This document shows positions 53,643 through 61,309 of a stretch of 64,000 bases of DNA, one piece after another (within the stretch, counting starts at the first letter, position 1; every line of letters starts with the position of its first letter). The notes below the pieces were generated by a model. The model saw nothing but the letters and a program-made list of their open reading frames with translations, ran no database searches and had not been told where the DNA came from. Origin of the DNA: Roseomonas sp. OT10 (GTDB lineage Bacteria > Pseudomonadota > Alphaproteobacteria > Acetobacterales > Acetobacteraceae). Position numbers and translations under genes: made by a program. The stretch spans positions 3,802,001-3,866,000 of the forward strand of contig NZ_CP087719.1 in NCBI RefSeq assembly GCF_020991085.1, read 5' to 3'.

Positions 53643-55220
53643 ATGATTACCGTGAACGAGTCGTCGCCCTCTCCCGCGGCTTGGCAGGCCCCTGACATCC
53701 TCTGGCACCACGCGGCCTTCTGCCGCATGGCCCTGCCGCTGCAGATCCCCTCCGGCCCGGCCTGGTCGCGGGACACGGCGCAGGGCGCCCTGCTGATGGA
53801 CGGCCCTGCCCTGCCCGGCGGCCCCGCCCTGCGCCTGCTGCTGCTGCACCTCTTCACCGCCGCGCTGCGCAGCGGCACCGCCGCCGTGCCGATCGGCACG
53901 GGCATCGAGGCGGTGCCCGCCGCGCTCGGGCTGGCGCCCGCACCCCGCCTCGTGGAAGCCCTGCGCGACCAGCTGATGCGCCTGCTGGGCGCGAAGCTGC
54001 GCGTGGCGGAGGGCCGCCAGGCGCCGCTGCCGCTCCTGGACGCCCGCAGCGTGCGGAGCTGGACCGATCCGACGGAATGGCGCCCGACGCTGCGGCTGAA
54101 CGAGCGCTTCCTCGCCAGCCTGCGCTCCGCCGCGGTCCCGCTGGACCGGAGCGCCGTGGCGCGGCTGGGCGATGCGCCGGCCGCGCTCGATGCCTATGCC
54201 TGGCTCGCCGCCACCCTGCCGGGCGTGGCGGAGGGGCGCATGCAGCTTCCCCGCTGGGAGGCGCTGCGGTCGCAGTTCGGCGAGCCGGAGGAGACGCCGG
54301 CCGCCTTCCAGGCCCGCTTCACCGCGGCGCTGCAAGGGGCCACCGCCGCCTATCCCGCCGCTCGCATCGCGATCGGCGAGGAAGGCGTGGCACTGTACCG
54401 CAGCCCGCTGCCGGTCGAGCCCGCCCTGCCCGGCGCCCCCCCCCGGCCGGTGGCCGTGACGACCCAGGGCCAGGACACATCCGCCGAGGCTGCGCCCGTC
54501 GAGGCGGCGCCCGCCGCCCCCGTCGCCCCCGCCCCCGCTGCCGTGCCCGCACCCGCTCCCGCCGTGCCGGACCGTGACGGGGCGGAGCCCGCTGCCGGAA
54601 CTGCCGTGGCCGTCGAGGCCGTCCCCGTCCCGGCCCCCCGCACCGAGGCCGCGGGACCGCCCGCCACGCCCTCCGCGGAGCGCCCCCCGGCGCGCCGCCA
54701 CGCCCCGGAACCCCGACAGGCCGCGCCGGCCCCGCGCGGCGCCCCACCCCAGGCCGCCCCACCCCAGGCCGCCCCGCCCCAGGTCGCCCCTCCCCCGGCC
54801 GCCGCGACCCGCCCCGCCGCCCCGCCGCCCCCGCAGGAAAGGCCCCAGCCCGCCGCGCCGCGCCCGGCGCCGAGCCGGCCGGACGGCGGGCGGCAGGGGC
54901 GCAGCGCCGACCGCGTGCGCCTGCCCCCCTCCGTCACCGGCCTGCCCCAGGCCGTGTGGCTCAAGCGCGGCGACACGCGGGAGAGCATCACCATCGAGGT
55001 GACGCCGGGTGCCGAGTACGACCCCGCGCGACGCTCCCTGCTGGCCATCGAGCCGATCGTGCTGCAGGTCTCGGGCTACCTCGTCCCGCGCGAGCTGGAG
55101 CGGATCGCCGCCTGGGTCACCACCAATGCCGGGGTGATCCAGGACTACTGGGACTGGTCCATCGATTCCGGCGAGGAGGTGATGCAACAGGTGCGGCGGG
55201 TCCCGACCTCGCGCTGGTAG
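53643..55220 (+). CDS. RepA-like plasmid replication initiator homologue with extra C-terminal domain
   Basis: Residues about 20-270 match the plasmid RepA (PF04796-type) pattern: FCRMALPLQIPSGPAW, ALRLLLLHLFTAALRSG, LRDQLMRLLGAK, LLDARSVRSWTDPTEWRP, and ALDAYAWLAATLPG followed by LPRWEALRSQFG and EEGVALYRSPLPV. A Pro/Ala linker follows (about 280-425) with tandem APPQA units. A compact domain (about 425-525) contains LPQAVWLKRGDTRESITIEV and LVPRELERIAAWVTTNAG, which I do not recognise. Iterons, parA or parB are not visible. The protein lies between chromosomal genes, so it may be a domesticated or integrated plasmid gene. Confidence 0.72.
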   Translation: MITVNESSPSPAAWQAPDILWHHAAFCRMALPLQIPSGPAWSRDTAQGALLMDGPALPGGPALRLLLLHLFTAALRSGTAAVPIGTGIEAVPAALGLAPAPRLVEALRDQLMRLLGAKLRVAEGRQAPLPLLDARSVRSWTDPTEWRPTLRLNERFLASLRSAAVPLDRSAVARLGDAPAALDAYAWLAATLPGVAEGRMQLPRWEALRSQFGEPEETPAAFQARFTAALQGATAAYPAARIAIGEEGVALYRSPLPVEPALPGAPPRPVAVTTQGQDTSAEAAPVEAAPAAPVAPAPAAVPAPAPAVPDRDGAEPAAGTAVAVEAVPVPAPRTEAAGPPATPSAERPPARRHAPEPRQAAPAPRGAPPQAAPPQAAPPQVAPPPAAATRPAAPPPPQERPQPAAPRPAPSRPDGGRQGRSADRVRLPPSVTGLPQAVWLKRGDTRESITIEVTPGAEYDPARRSLLAIEPIVLQVSGYLVPRELERIAAWVTTNAGVIQDYWDWSIDSGEEVMQQVRRVPTSRW

Positions 55221-55238
55221 CGCCCCGGCGGGGGCTCT

Positions 55239-55254
55239 CGGGGCGCGCGCCCCG
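55239..55254. terminator. GC-only palindrome between convergent genes
   Basis: The perfect 16-base palindrome CGGGGCGCGCGCCCCG sits between the RepA-like stop and the ROK stop. It could form a hairpin that limits read-through from both sides, but no T-run follows. Confidence 0.4.
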
Positions 55255-56220
55255 TCAGCGCATCGTCCGGGACCAGGCCTCGCGGGCCGCCAGGGCGGCG
55301 CCGACCAGCCCGGCATCGTCGCCTAGCGCGGCGCGGCGGATCAGCGCCGGGCGGAAGCCGGGCAGCAGGCGGGCACGCAGGGTGGCCTCGATGCCGCCCC
55401 GCATCTGCTCCAGCAGGGCGGAGACGCCACCGCCGACCACGATGCGCTCCGAGTCATAGGCATGCTGCAGGTTGGCGAAGCCGACGCCCAGCCACTCCGC
55501 CATCTCCTCCAGCAGGGCCAGGGCGGTGGGGTCGCCTTCCGCCGCCGCGGTGCCGACATGCCGCGGCAAGACCGGCAGCCCATCCGCCAGCGCGGCGAGG
55601 CGGGAGCCGGGCACGGCCCTCGCCTGCGCCCGCGCCGCCAGGGCGGGGCCGGAGGCCAGCGCCTGCCAGCAGCCGGTGCGGCCGCAGGCGCAGCGGACGG
55701 GCTGCTCGGTCAGGCGGGTGTGGCCCAGCTCGCCCGCCAGGCCGGAGGCGCCGCGCAGCAGCCGCCCCTCGGCCACGATCCCGGCGCCGATGCCCGTGCT
55801 GACGGTGACGTAGGCGACGTTGTCCGACCCCGCGCCGGCGCCGGCCCGCCACTCGCCGATGCAGGCGGCCTTGGCGTCGTTCTCCAGCACCACCGGCAGC
55901 CCCGTCGCCTCGCGCAGCCGCGCCGCCAGCGGCACCCCGCCCCAGCCGGGCAGGGCGGGTACGCCCAGCACGGTGCCGGCGGCGGGATCGATGGTGCCCG
56001 GCACGCCGACGCCCAGGGCCCGGATGCCGGGGGCGCGCGTCGCCGGGCCGCGTACCGCGCCGATCAGCGCCACCATCTGGGCGATGACCGCCTCCGGCCC
56101 GCTGCGATCCGTCTCTCGCCGTTCCGCGGACAGGACCTGGCCCGCGGCATCCACCAGCGCCACGCGCAGATGCGTACCGCCGAGATCGATGCCGAGGAAC
56201 TGGGCGGTGTCTGCGGTCAT
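55255..56220 (-). CDS. ROK-family sugar kinase
   Basis: ROK kinases phosphorylate glucose, N-acetylhexosamines or related sugars. The protein is 321 residues. The phosphate motif is FLGIDLGGTHLRVALVD. The substrate region has VLENDAKAACIGEWRAG and the GELGHTRL motif with the conserved His. The zinc site is CACGRTGCW. It begins 148 bases after the upstream DeoR gene's stop and is the last gene of the minus-strand sugar-acid locus. The substrate is uncertain. Confidence 0.93.
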   Translation of the reverse strand: MTADTAQFLGIDLGGTHLRVALVDAAGQVLSAERRETDRSGPEAVIAQMVALIGAVRGPATRAPGIRALGVGVPGTIDPAAGTVLGVPALPGWGGVPLAARLREATGLPVVLENDAKAACIGEWRAGAGAGSDNVAYVTVSTGIGAGIVAEGRLLRGASGLAGELGHTRLTEQPVRCACGRTGCWQALASGPALAARAQARAVPGSRLAALADGLPVLPRHVGTAAAEGDPTALALLEEMAEWLGVGFANLQHAYDSERIVVGGGVSALLEQMRGGIEATLRARLLPGFRPALIRRAALGDDAGLVGAALAAREAWSRTMR

Positions 56221-56368
56221 GTGCGACGGCTCCTGAAAGGAGGCTCCAGGCTAGACGCCCCCGGGACGGTCCGCACCGGGGGCCGGGCGCAGGATCAACC
56301 CCGCTCCCCGTCCGGCGTTGCGCGGCGCCCCGGCCGGCCGGCCGCCGGGGGCCGGCCCGCGCGCGGCC

Positions 56369-57136
56369 TCACCGGGCTGCGCCCGGGGCCGGGCGGATCA
56401 CGGCCAGGCCCTCCCGCCGGTAGGGCGCGCAGGCGGCCTCGTCGGCATCCGTCACCAGCGTCCAGCCCGGCTGGAACGGCACCCAGAAGGGCTGCCCGGC
56501 ATGGCCCAGCTTGCTGGCATCGGCCAGGATGTAGACGGCCGCCGCCTGGCGCAGCATCAGCGCCTTCAGCGAGACCTGCTCCAGCGTCGCCTCGCACAGC
56601 CCGCGCCTCGGGCTGAGCCCGTCGGCGCTGGTGAAGACCTTGTCCGCCGTCATCTGCCGCATCGCCTGCTCCGCCAGCGGGCCGGTGGTGCCCATGCTGA
56701 TCGGGCGCACCGCGCCGCCCAGCACCACCAGCTCCAGCCCCGGCGCGCCGGCCAGCACGGGGATCAGCGGCAGGCTGTTGGTGATGACGCGCTGGCGCCG
56801 CCCGCCGAGCCTCCGGCCCAGCATCTCCACGGTCGAGCCGCCGTCGAGGATCAGCGTCTCCCCCTCGGCGATCTGGGCCAGCGCCGCCTCGGCGATCGCG
56901 GCCTTGGCGCCGCGGTTCTGCGCGGATCGCGCGCTCAGGCTGATCTCGCGCTCCGGCGCGGCCAGCATGGCCCCGCCATAGGTGCGCGCGATTGCCTGCC
57001 GCTCCGAGAGGTCCTGAAGGTCACGGCGGATGGTGGAGGGCGAGACCCCGAAGCGCGCCGCGAGCCCCTCCACATCGGCGGGACCATCCGCCATGGCCTG
57101 CAGGATGGCGTCGAGCCGGCTTCGCCTGTTGCGCAT
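56369..57136 (-). CDS. DeoR/GlpR-family transcriptional regulator
   Basis: The 255-residue protein has the DeoR N-terminal helix-turn-helix (LAARFGVSPSTIRRDLQDLS, about 24-43, and ARTYGGAML) and the sugar-phosphate-sensing domain with LILDGGSTVEMLG, ITNSLPLIPVLA and the VFTSADGLSPRRGLCEA stretch. Such repressors respond to a phosphorylated sugar intermediate. It is most likely the controller of the surrounding kinase/dehydrogenase genes, possibly through the palindrome at 61,191. Confidence 0.94.
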   Translation of the reverse strand: MRNRRSRLDAILQAMADGPADVEGLAARFGVSPSTIRRDLQDLSERQAIARTYGGAMLAAPEREISLSARSAQNRGAKAAIAEAALAQIAEGETLILDGGSTVEMLGRRLGGRRQRVITNSLPLIPVLAGAPGLELVVLGGAVRPISMGTTGPLAEQAMRQMTADKVFTSADGLSPRRGLCEATLEQVSLKALMLRQAAAVYILADASKLGHAGQPFWVPFQPGWTLVTDADEAACAPYRREGLAVIRPAPGAAR

Positions 57137-57196
57137 GGCGCGCAGGATAGTGGGCGCCTGCCATGCGGCAAGCGCCCACCCTGTCCCGCCGGCGCC

Positions 57197-58627
57197 TCAG
57201 CCCGCCGGACGCTGCCCGGGGGCCACCCCTCGGGCGTCCAGCGCCGGCCGGACGGCGGAGGGCCCAGTCAGCAGCCGCTCGGCCACCAGCACGGCGAACG
57301 GCGTCACCGCCGCGACGTACATGTTGTCGATGCCGTAGGGGTTGTTGAGCAGGTACCAGGCCGTGGTGGCGATGGCCGAGGCGACCAGGCCAAGCGTCGC
57401 GCCGCGGTTGCTGCGGAAGAAGGGCAGGTAGAAGCCCATCACCGCCACGATCGAGATGGAGAGCCGCAGGGCGCGGGTGAAGAAGGAGAGCTTGAGGATC
57501 TCCGGCACGAAGAAGACGAAGATCAGCGGCAGGAAGCCGATGGCGAGCGAGATCCAGCGCGTCGCCTGGAACTCCCGCTCCGGCGTCGGCCGGGCGTAGG
57601 GGACGTAGAAGTCCTTCACGATCAGCGACGCCATGGCCAGCGCCACGGTGCTGACGCTGACGAAGACCGAGGCGACGAGCGAGGTGGTGACCAGCCCGGC
57701 CAGCCAGGGGTTCATCGCCTGGAGGAACATCGGCAGGGCGAAGAGGCTGTTGCCGTCGGGCTGGAGGAACTTCGCGGCGACGCCGATCAGGCCGAGGGCG
57801 ATGCCGAGCGGGAAGCACCAGGCGGCGGCGTAGAAGGCCGAACGCTGGGCGGCGGCCTCATCCTTGTTGGCGGAGATGGCCTGCATGATGAACTGGGTGG
57901 AGAAGATGGCGCCGACCGTGCCGATGACCCAGGCCAGGATGGTGGGCACGCCGATCCGCCCGGTCAGGGTGAAGTACTCGGGCGGCAGCCCCTCCACCAT
58001 CGGGCCGATGCCGCCGGTCATGTGCAGCGCGAAGCCCAGGATCAGGGCGATGCCCAGCACCTTCACCGCGCTGTGCAGGATGGTGATGTAGGCCACGCCC
58101 TTCAGCCCGCCGAAGACGTAGTAGAAGGTGCTGACGATGGCGATGATGAACATGCCGAGGGTGAGGTCGACGTGCAGCACCGTCGAGATGGCCGCCGCGC
58201 CGCTGACGTAGTTGCCGACGTTCACCAGCAGCAGCGCGTAGATCATGATGATCGAGACGGTGAGCTTGGTGGAGCGGCCGAACTTCTGCTCGATGGCGCC
58301 CGAGATGGTGAACTCGCCCGAGGCGTAGAGCCGGCGGACGAAGAACAGGCCGTAGAGCAGGAAGCCGATCGCCGCGCCGATCACCGACCAGGCGGCGGCG
58401 ATGCCGTAGTTGAAGGCCTCCTGCGAGGTGCCGACGGTGGACTTGGCGCCGATGAACTCGCTCATCAGCAGCACGCCGATGACGGCGGCGGGCATGGCGC
58501 GCGAGCCCACCATGAACTGCGCGCTGTTGCGGCTGCGCAGCTTCAGGGTCAGCCAGGAGGTGAAGAGGATGTAGGCGAGGATGATCGCGACGATGATCGC
58601 GCTCTCGCCGGAATCGAACTGATGCAT
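57197..58627 (-). CDS. Sodium:solute symporter family transporter
   Basis: The 476-residue protein has about 13 membrane helices of the SSS/LeuT fold. Typical stretches are FMVGSRAMPAAVIGVLLMSE, FIGAKSTVGTSQEAF and YYVFGGLKGVAYITILHSAV, and the region ASVFVSVSTVALAMASLIVKD is the Na2-site-type helix. It is probably the uptake system for the sugar acid degraded by the neighbouring enzymes. It lies between the pdxA2-like and DeoR genes. Confidence 0.92.
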   Translation of the reverse strand: MHQFDSGESAIIVAIILAYILFTSWLTLKLRSRNSAQFMVGSRAMPAAVIGVLLMSEFIGAKSTVGTSQEAFNYGIAAAWSVIGAAIGFLLYGLFFVRRLYASGEFTISGAIEQKFGRSTKLTVSIIMIYALLLVNVGNYVSGAAAISTVLHVDLTLGMFIIAIVSTFYYVFGGLKGVAYITILHSAVKVLGIALILGFALHMTGGIGPMVEGLPPEYFTLTGRIGVPTILAWVIGTVGAIFSTQFIMQAISANKDEAAAQRSAFYAAAWCFPLGIALGLIGVAAKFLQPDGNSLFALPMFLQAMNPWLAGLVTTSLVASVFVSVSTVALAMASLIVKDFYVPYARPTPEREFQATRWISLAIGFLPLIFVFFVPEILKLSFFTRALRLSISIVAVMGFYLPFFRSNRGATLGLVASAIATTAWYLLNNPYGIDNMYVAAVTPFAVLVAERLLTGPSAVRPALDARGVAPGQRPAG

Positions 58628-58804
58628 GCGTCGTTTCCCATTCCGGGCGTGCCCCTCGTTCCTCCGGGGGCCGCTGTGATGTTGGCAGGCATGGCTGCGG
58701 GGGCCCGGGAGGGGTCCAGGCAGGGCGCCGGCCCGCGGGCGTGCCGCGGGCGGCAGAGGGCGAGCGGGACCCCGGCGTCCCGCCCGGCCGTTCAGGCTAA
58801 CCGT

Positions 58805-59824
58805 TCAGGCTGCGGCGCGCTCGCGGCGCGGGGCCAGGTCCACCGCCTGGCGCAGCGCCTCGATCAGGCTGCCGTCGTCGGCGATGCCCTGGCCCGCGAT
58901 GTCGAAGGCGGTGCCGTGGTCGACGGAGGTGCGGATCACCGGCAGGCCGATGGTGATGTTCACCCCCGCCTCCAGCCCCATCACCTTCACCGGGCCGTGG
59001 CCCTGGTCGTGGTACATGGCGACGACCAGGTCGAAGTCGCCGCGCGCGGCGCGGAAGAACAGCGTGTCGGCGGGCAGCGGGCCTTCCACCTGCCAGCCCT
59101 TCGCGCGGCACTTCTGGACGGCGGGGATGATCTTCTCCTCCTCCTCGCCCTGGCCGAACAGGCCGTTCTCGCCGGCATGCGGGTTGATGCCGCAGACGCC
59201 GATGCGCGGCTCCGCGATCCCCGCCTTGACCAGCGTGGCGCGGCCGCGGGCGATGACGCGTTCGACGAGGCCGGGCTCGATCCGCCGGATCGCATCCATC
59301 AGGCCGATATGCGTGGTGACGTGGATCACGCGCAGCTTCGGCGCCACCAGCATCATCGAGACCTCCGGCGTGCCGGTCAGCTGCGCGAGAAGCTCGGTGT
59401 GGCCGGGATATTTGTGGCCGGCGGCGTGCAGCGCCTCCTTGGAGAGCGGCGCGGTGCAGATGGCGTCCGCCTCCCCCGCCTGCACCAGCCGCGTCGCGCG
59501 CTCGATGTAGCGGTAGGCCCCCTCGCCCGAGAGCGGCAGCACCTGGCCGAAGGGGTGGCCGGGCGGGATGATGCCGAGGTCGATCACGTCCACCGTGCCG
59601 CGCTCATAGCGCGCGCCGGAGGGATCGGCGAGCGGTCGCACGGCGAGGCTGGTGCCCACGATGGCATCCGCCTCGCGCAGCCGGGTCGCCTCGCCCACCA
59701 CCAGCGGGCGGCACATCGCATAGACCTCCGGCCGGGCCAGAGCCTTCATGATGATCTCCGGCCCGATGCCGGAGGCGTCGCCCATGGTGATGGCGACCAC
59801 AGGCCGTGCGTCGTGATGGCTCAT
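58805..59824 (-). CDS. PdxA2-like 4-phosphate dehydrogenase (D-threonate/D-erythronate type)
   Basis: The 339-residue enzyme belongs to the PdxA family of NAD-dependent, metal-dependent hydroxy-acid phosphate dehydrogenases. The start at 59824 gives MSHHDARPVVAITMGDASGI; an earlier ATG at 59869 is not preceded by a site and is less likely. Metal ligands lie in GHKYPGHTELLAQ and VAMYHDQGHGPVK, and THIGLMDAIRRI is conserved. Adjacent to a DUF1537 kinase, it fits the PdxA2 subgroup, which oxidises 4-phospho-D-threonate or -erythronate and yields dihydroxyacetone phosphate after decarboxylation. The stop codon of the upstream kinase lies only seven bases before this start. Confidence 0.88.
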   Translation of the reverse strand: MSHHDARPVVAITMGDASGIGPEIIMKALARPEVYAMCRPLVVGEATRLREADAIVGTSLAVRPLADPSGARYERGTVDVIDLGIIPPGHPFGQVLPLSGEGAYRYIERATRLVQAGEADAICTAPLSKEALHAAGHKYPGHTELLAQLTGTPEVSMMLVAPKLRVIHVTTHIGLMDAIRRIEPGLVERVIARGRATLVKAGIAEPRIGVCGINPHAGENGLFGQGEEEEKIIPAVQKCRAKGWQVEGPLPADTLFFRAARGDFDLVVAMYHDQGHGPVKVMGLEAGVNITIGLPVIRTSVDHGTAFDIAGQGIADDGSLIEALRQAVDLAPRRERAAA

Positions 59825-59831
59825 GGGTGCT

Positions 59832-61100
59832 TCACTCCCTTTCATCCAGCAGGGCGCGCAGCCGGGCATGGGCGCGCGCGATCGTGTCCGAGGTTCCGAA
59901 GCCGCCCGCCTTGGTGATGGCGGGAACGGCGAGCACGCCCTGGGTCAGGGCGAGCGGCATGCCGGGCTCCACCTCCTCGACCAGGCGGAGGCCATGGACC
60001 CCCAGCCGGCCGAGCAGGGCACGGGCGGTCTCGCCCCCCGTGGCGAAGAGCGCGCCCATGGCAAGGCCCGCCGGTTGCAGCAGCGACGCCAGCCCCTCGG
60101 CCAGGGCCGCGCCCTGCGACAGGTCGGTCGTGGCCTCGGCGGCGATGCTGACCAGCACGTCCTGCCCGCCGCGCAGAGCGGCGGCGATGTCGCCAGCGAG
60201 CGCGTCCCACGCCGCGCCGCCGCCGTCGCGCAACAGGGCGGGCGGCACGGCGAAGGGCCGCACGCCGCCCCCGGCCAGCAGCGTCGCGGCGGCGGCGCGG
60301 GAGGCCTCGGCGACGCTGCCCACCACCAGCAGCACGCCGCCGCCGGAGGCCACGGGGCGCGGAGGCTCGGCCGCCCCGCCGGGGCTGGCCGCGGCCAGCG
60401 CGTCCGCCAACCCGCCGGCGCCGACCCAGACCACCCGGCCCGCCAGGGGCAGGGTCGCGTGGGCCAGGGCGAGGAGGTCGGCCTCGGTGGTGGCGTCGCA
60501 CACCAGCGCCGCCCGGCCCGCCGCCAGGGCGTCGCGCACCGCCGCCGCCGTCCCGCCGCCGCGCAGGGCGTCGAGCGGCAGGTGCGCCGCCCCCAGCCCG
60601 GCGGCGGCGAACAGCGTGGGCAGGTGGGCGGTGGGGTAGCTGTGGTCGCGCGCCCAGAGGGCGGAGTCTTCCAGCGGCGCGCCATCCAGGCGGACGGCGC
60701 CGCCCTCCGTGGTGCGGCCGGTGGCGGGGAAGGCGGGCGCGACGATGGCGAGCGGCGGCGGCCCGCCCGCCCCGCGCAGCGCGCCGAGCGTCGCGGCCAA
60801 CTCCGCCGCCGGCTGGCCGCGCAGGGTGGAATCGATCTTCTTCAGCAGCGCCGTGCCGGGGGCATGGCGCGCCGCGACCAGGGCGCGGTGGCGGGCGGCG
60901 GCGGCCCCGGGCGGCAGGCGGCGGCTGTCGGCATCGACCGCCAGCACGGGCGTCTCCAGCATGAGCGTCTCCGGCGCGCGCGCCTCCCCGGCGGCTTCCG
61001 CCGCCCAGGACACGGCCGCCGCGTGGCCGCGCCGGGCGAAGGCCACGGCGCAGTCGGCCGCGCCCGTCAGGTCGTCGGCCAGGATCAGCCAGCGCGTCAT
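59832..61100 (-). CDS. Four-carbon acid sugar kinase (DUF1537 family)
   Basis: The kinase phosphorylates a C4 acid sugar such as D-threonate or D-erythronate at position 4. The 422-residue product starts at the ATG at 61100 (MTRWLILADDLTGAADCAVA); the longer frame from 61289 reads through the promoter region. The N-terminal DDLTGA motif and LLKKIDSTLRGQPAAELAAT are family hallmarks. The C-terminal part has LFATGGETARALLGRLGV and the FGTSDTIARA-type ending. It is the first gene of the minus-strand unit. DtnK/DenK substrate choice cannot be told. Confidence 0.9.
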   Translation of the reverse strand: MTRWLILADDLTGAADCAVAFARRGHAAAVSWAAEAAGEARAPETLMLETPVLAVDADSRRLPPGAAAARHRALVAARHAPGTALLKKIDSTLRGQPAAELAATLGALRGAGGPPPLAIVAPAFPATGRTTEGGAVRLDGAPLEDSALWARDHSYPTAHLPTLFAAAGLGAAHLPLDALRGGGTAAAVRDALAAGRAALVCDATTEADLLALAHATLPLAGRVVWVGAGGLADALAAASPGGAAEPPRPVASGGGVLLVVGSVAEASRAAAATLLAGGGVRPFAVPPALLRDGGGAAWDALAGDIAAALRGGQDVLVSIAAEATTDLSQGAALAEGLASLLQPAGLAMGALFATGGETARALLGRLGVHGLRLVEEVEPGMPLALTQGVLAVPAITKAGGFGTSDTIARAHARLRALLDERE

Positions 61101-61164
61101 GGGGCGGCGAAGGGGCAGGACATGGCGGCCTCGGATGCGGGGCGGCGATCCGCCCGTTGGCCGG

Positions 61165-61192
61165 ACCATAGCGGCCTGCGCCCAGGCTTCAA
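61165..61192 (-). promoter_or_regulatory. Leftward promoter for the kinase operon
   Basis: On the minus strand TTGAAG (61,192-61,187) and TATGGT (61,170-61,165) are separated by 16 bases. The -35 reaches two bases into the left arm of the palindrome. Both boxes deviate from consensus, so this is a tentative call. Confidence 0.4.
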
Positions 61193-61221
61193 GTTTTTTG
61201 CGCATTACGCGCAAAAAACTT
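61191..61221. promoter_or_regulatory. Perfect 13-base palindrome between divergent promoters, probable operator
   Basis: Arms AAGTTTTTTGCGC (61,191-61,203) and GCGCAAAAAACTT (61,209-61,221) flank the spacer ATTAC. It lies between the divergent kinase and FAD-oxidase genes in an AT-rich stretch. The palindrome is a natural operator for a dimeric repressor, and the DeoR protein encoded nearby is the best candidate. Confidence 0.75.
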
Positions 61222-61249
61222 TGCGCGGTCCGAGCATCAGTCCTATAGA
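61221..61249 (+). promoter_or_regulatory. Rightward promoter for the FAD-oxidase operon
   Basis: TTGCGC at 61,221-61,226 and TATAGA at 61,244-61,249 are separated by 17 bases, close to the housekeeping consensus. The -35 touches the right arm of the palindrome, so a bound repressor would block it. Confidence 0.5.
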
Positions 61250-61309
61250 GGACCGCAGAGAGCGGAGCGTCCCGGGGGCAAGTCCCCACGAGGCGGACGG
61301 GTGAGGAGG

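Noticed and set aside
54740-54800. Tandem APPQA-encoding repeats as a possible iteron array of the RepA-like gene
   Set aside because: They lie within the coding linker, follow codon periodicity, and look like simple Pro/Ala expansion. Iterons normally flank the gene.
61191-61221. Palindrome as a Rho-independent terminator
   Set aside because: It lies between divergent gene starts, so there is no upstream transcript to terminate, and its T and A runs are inside the arms.
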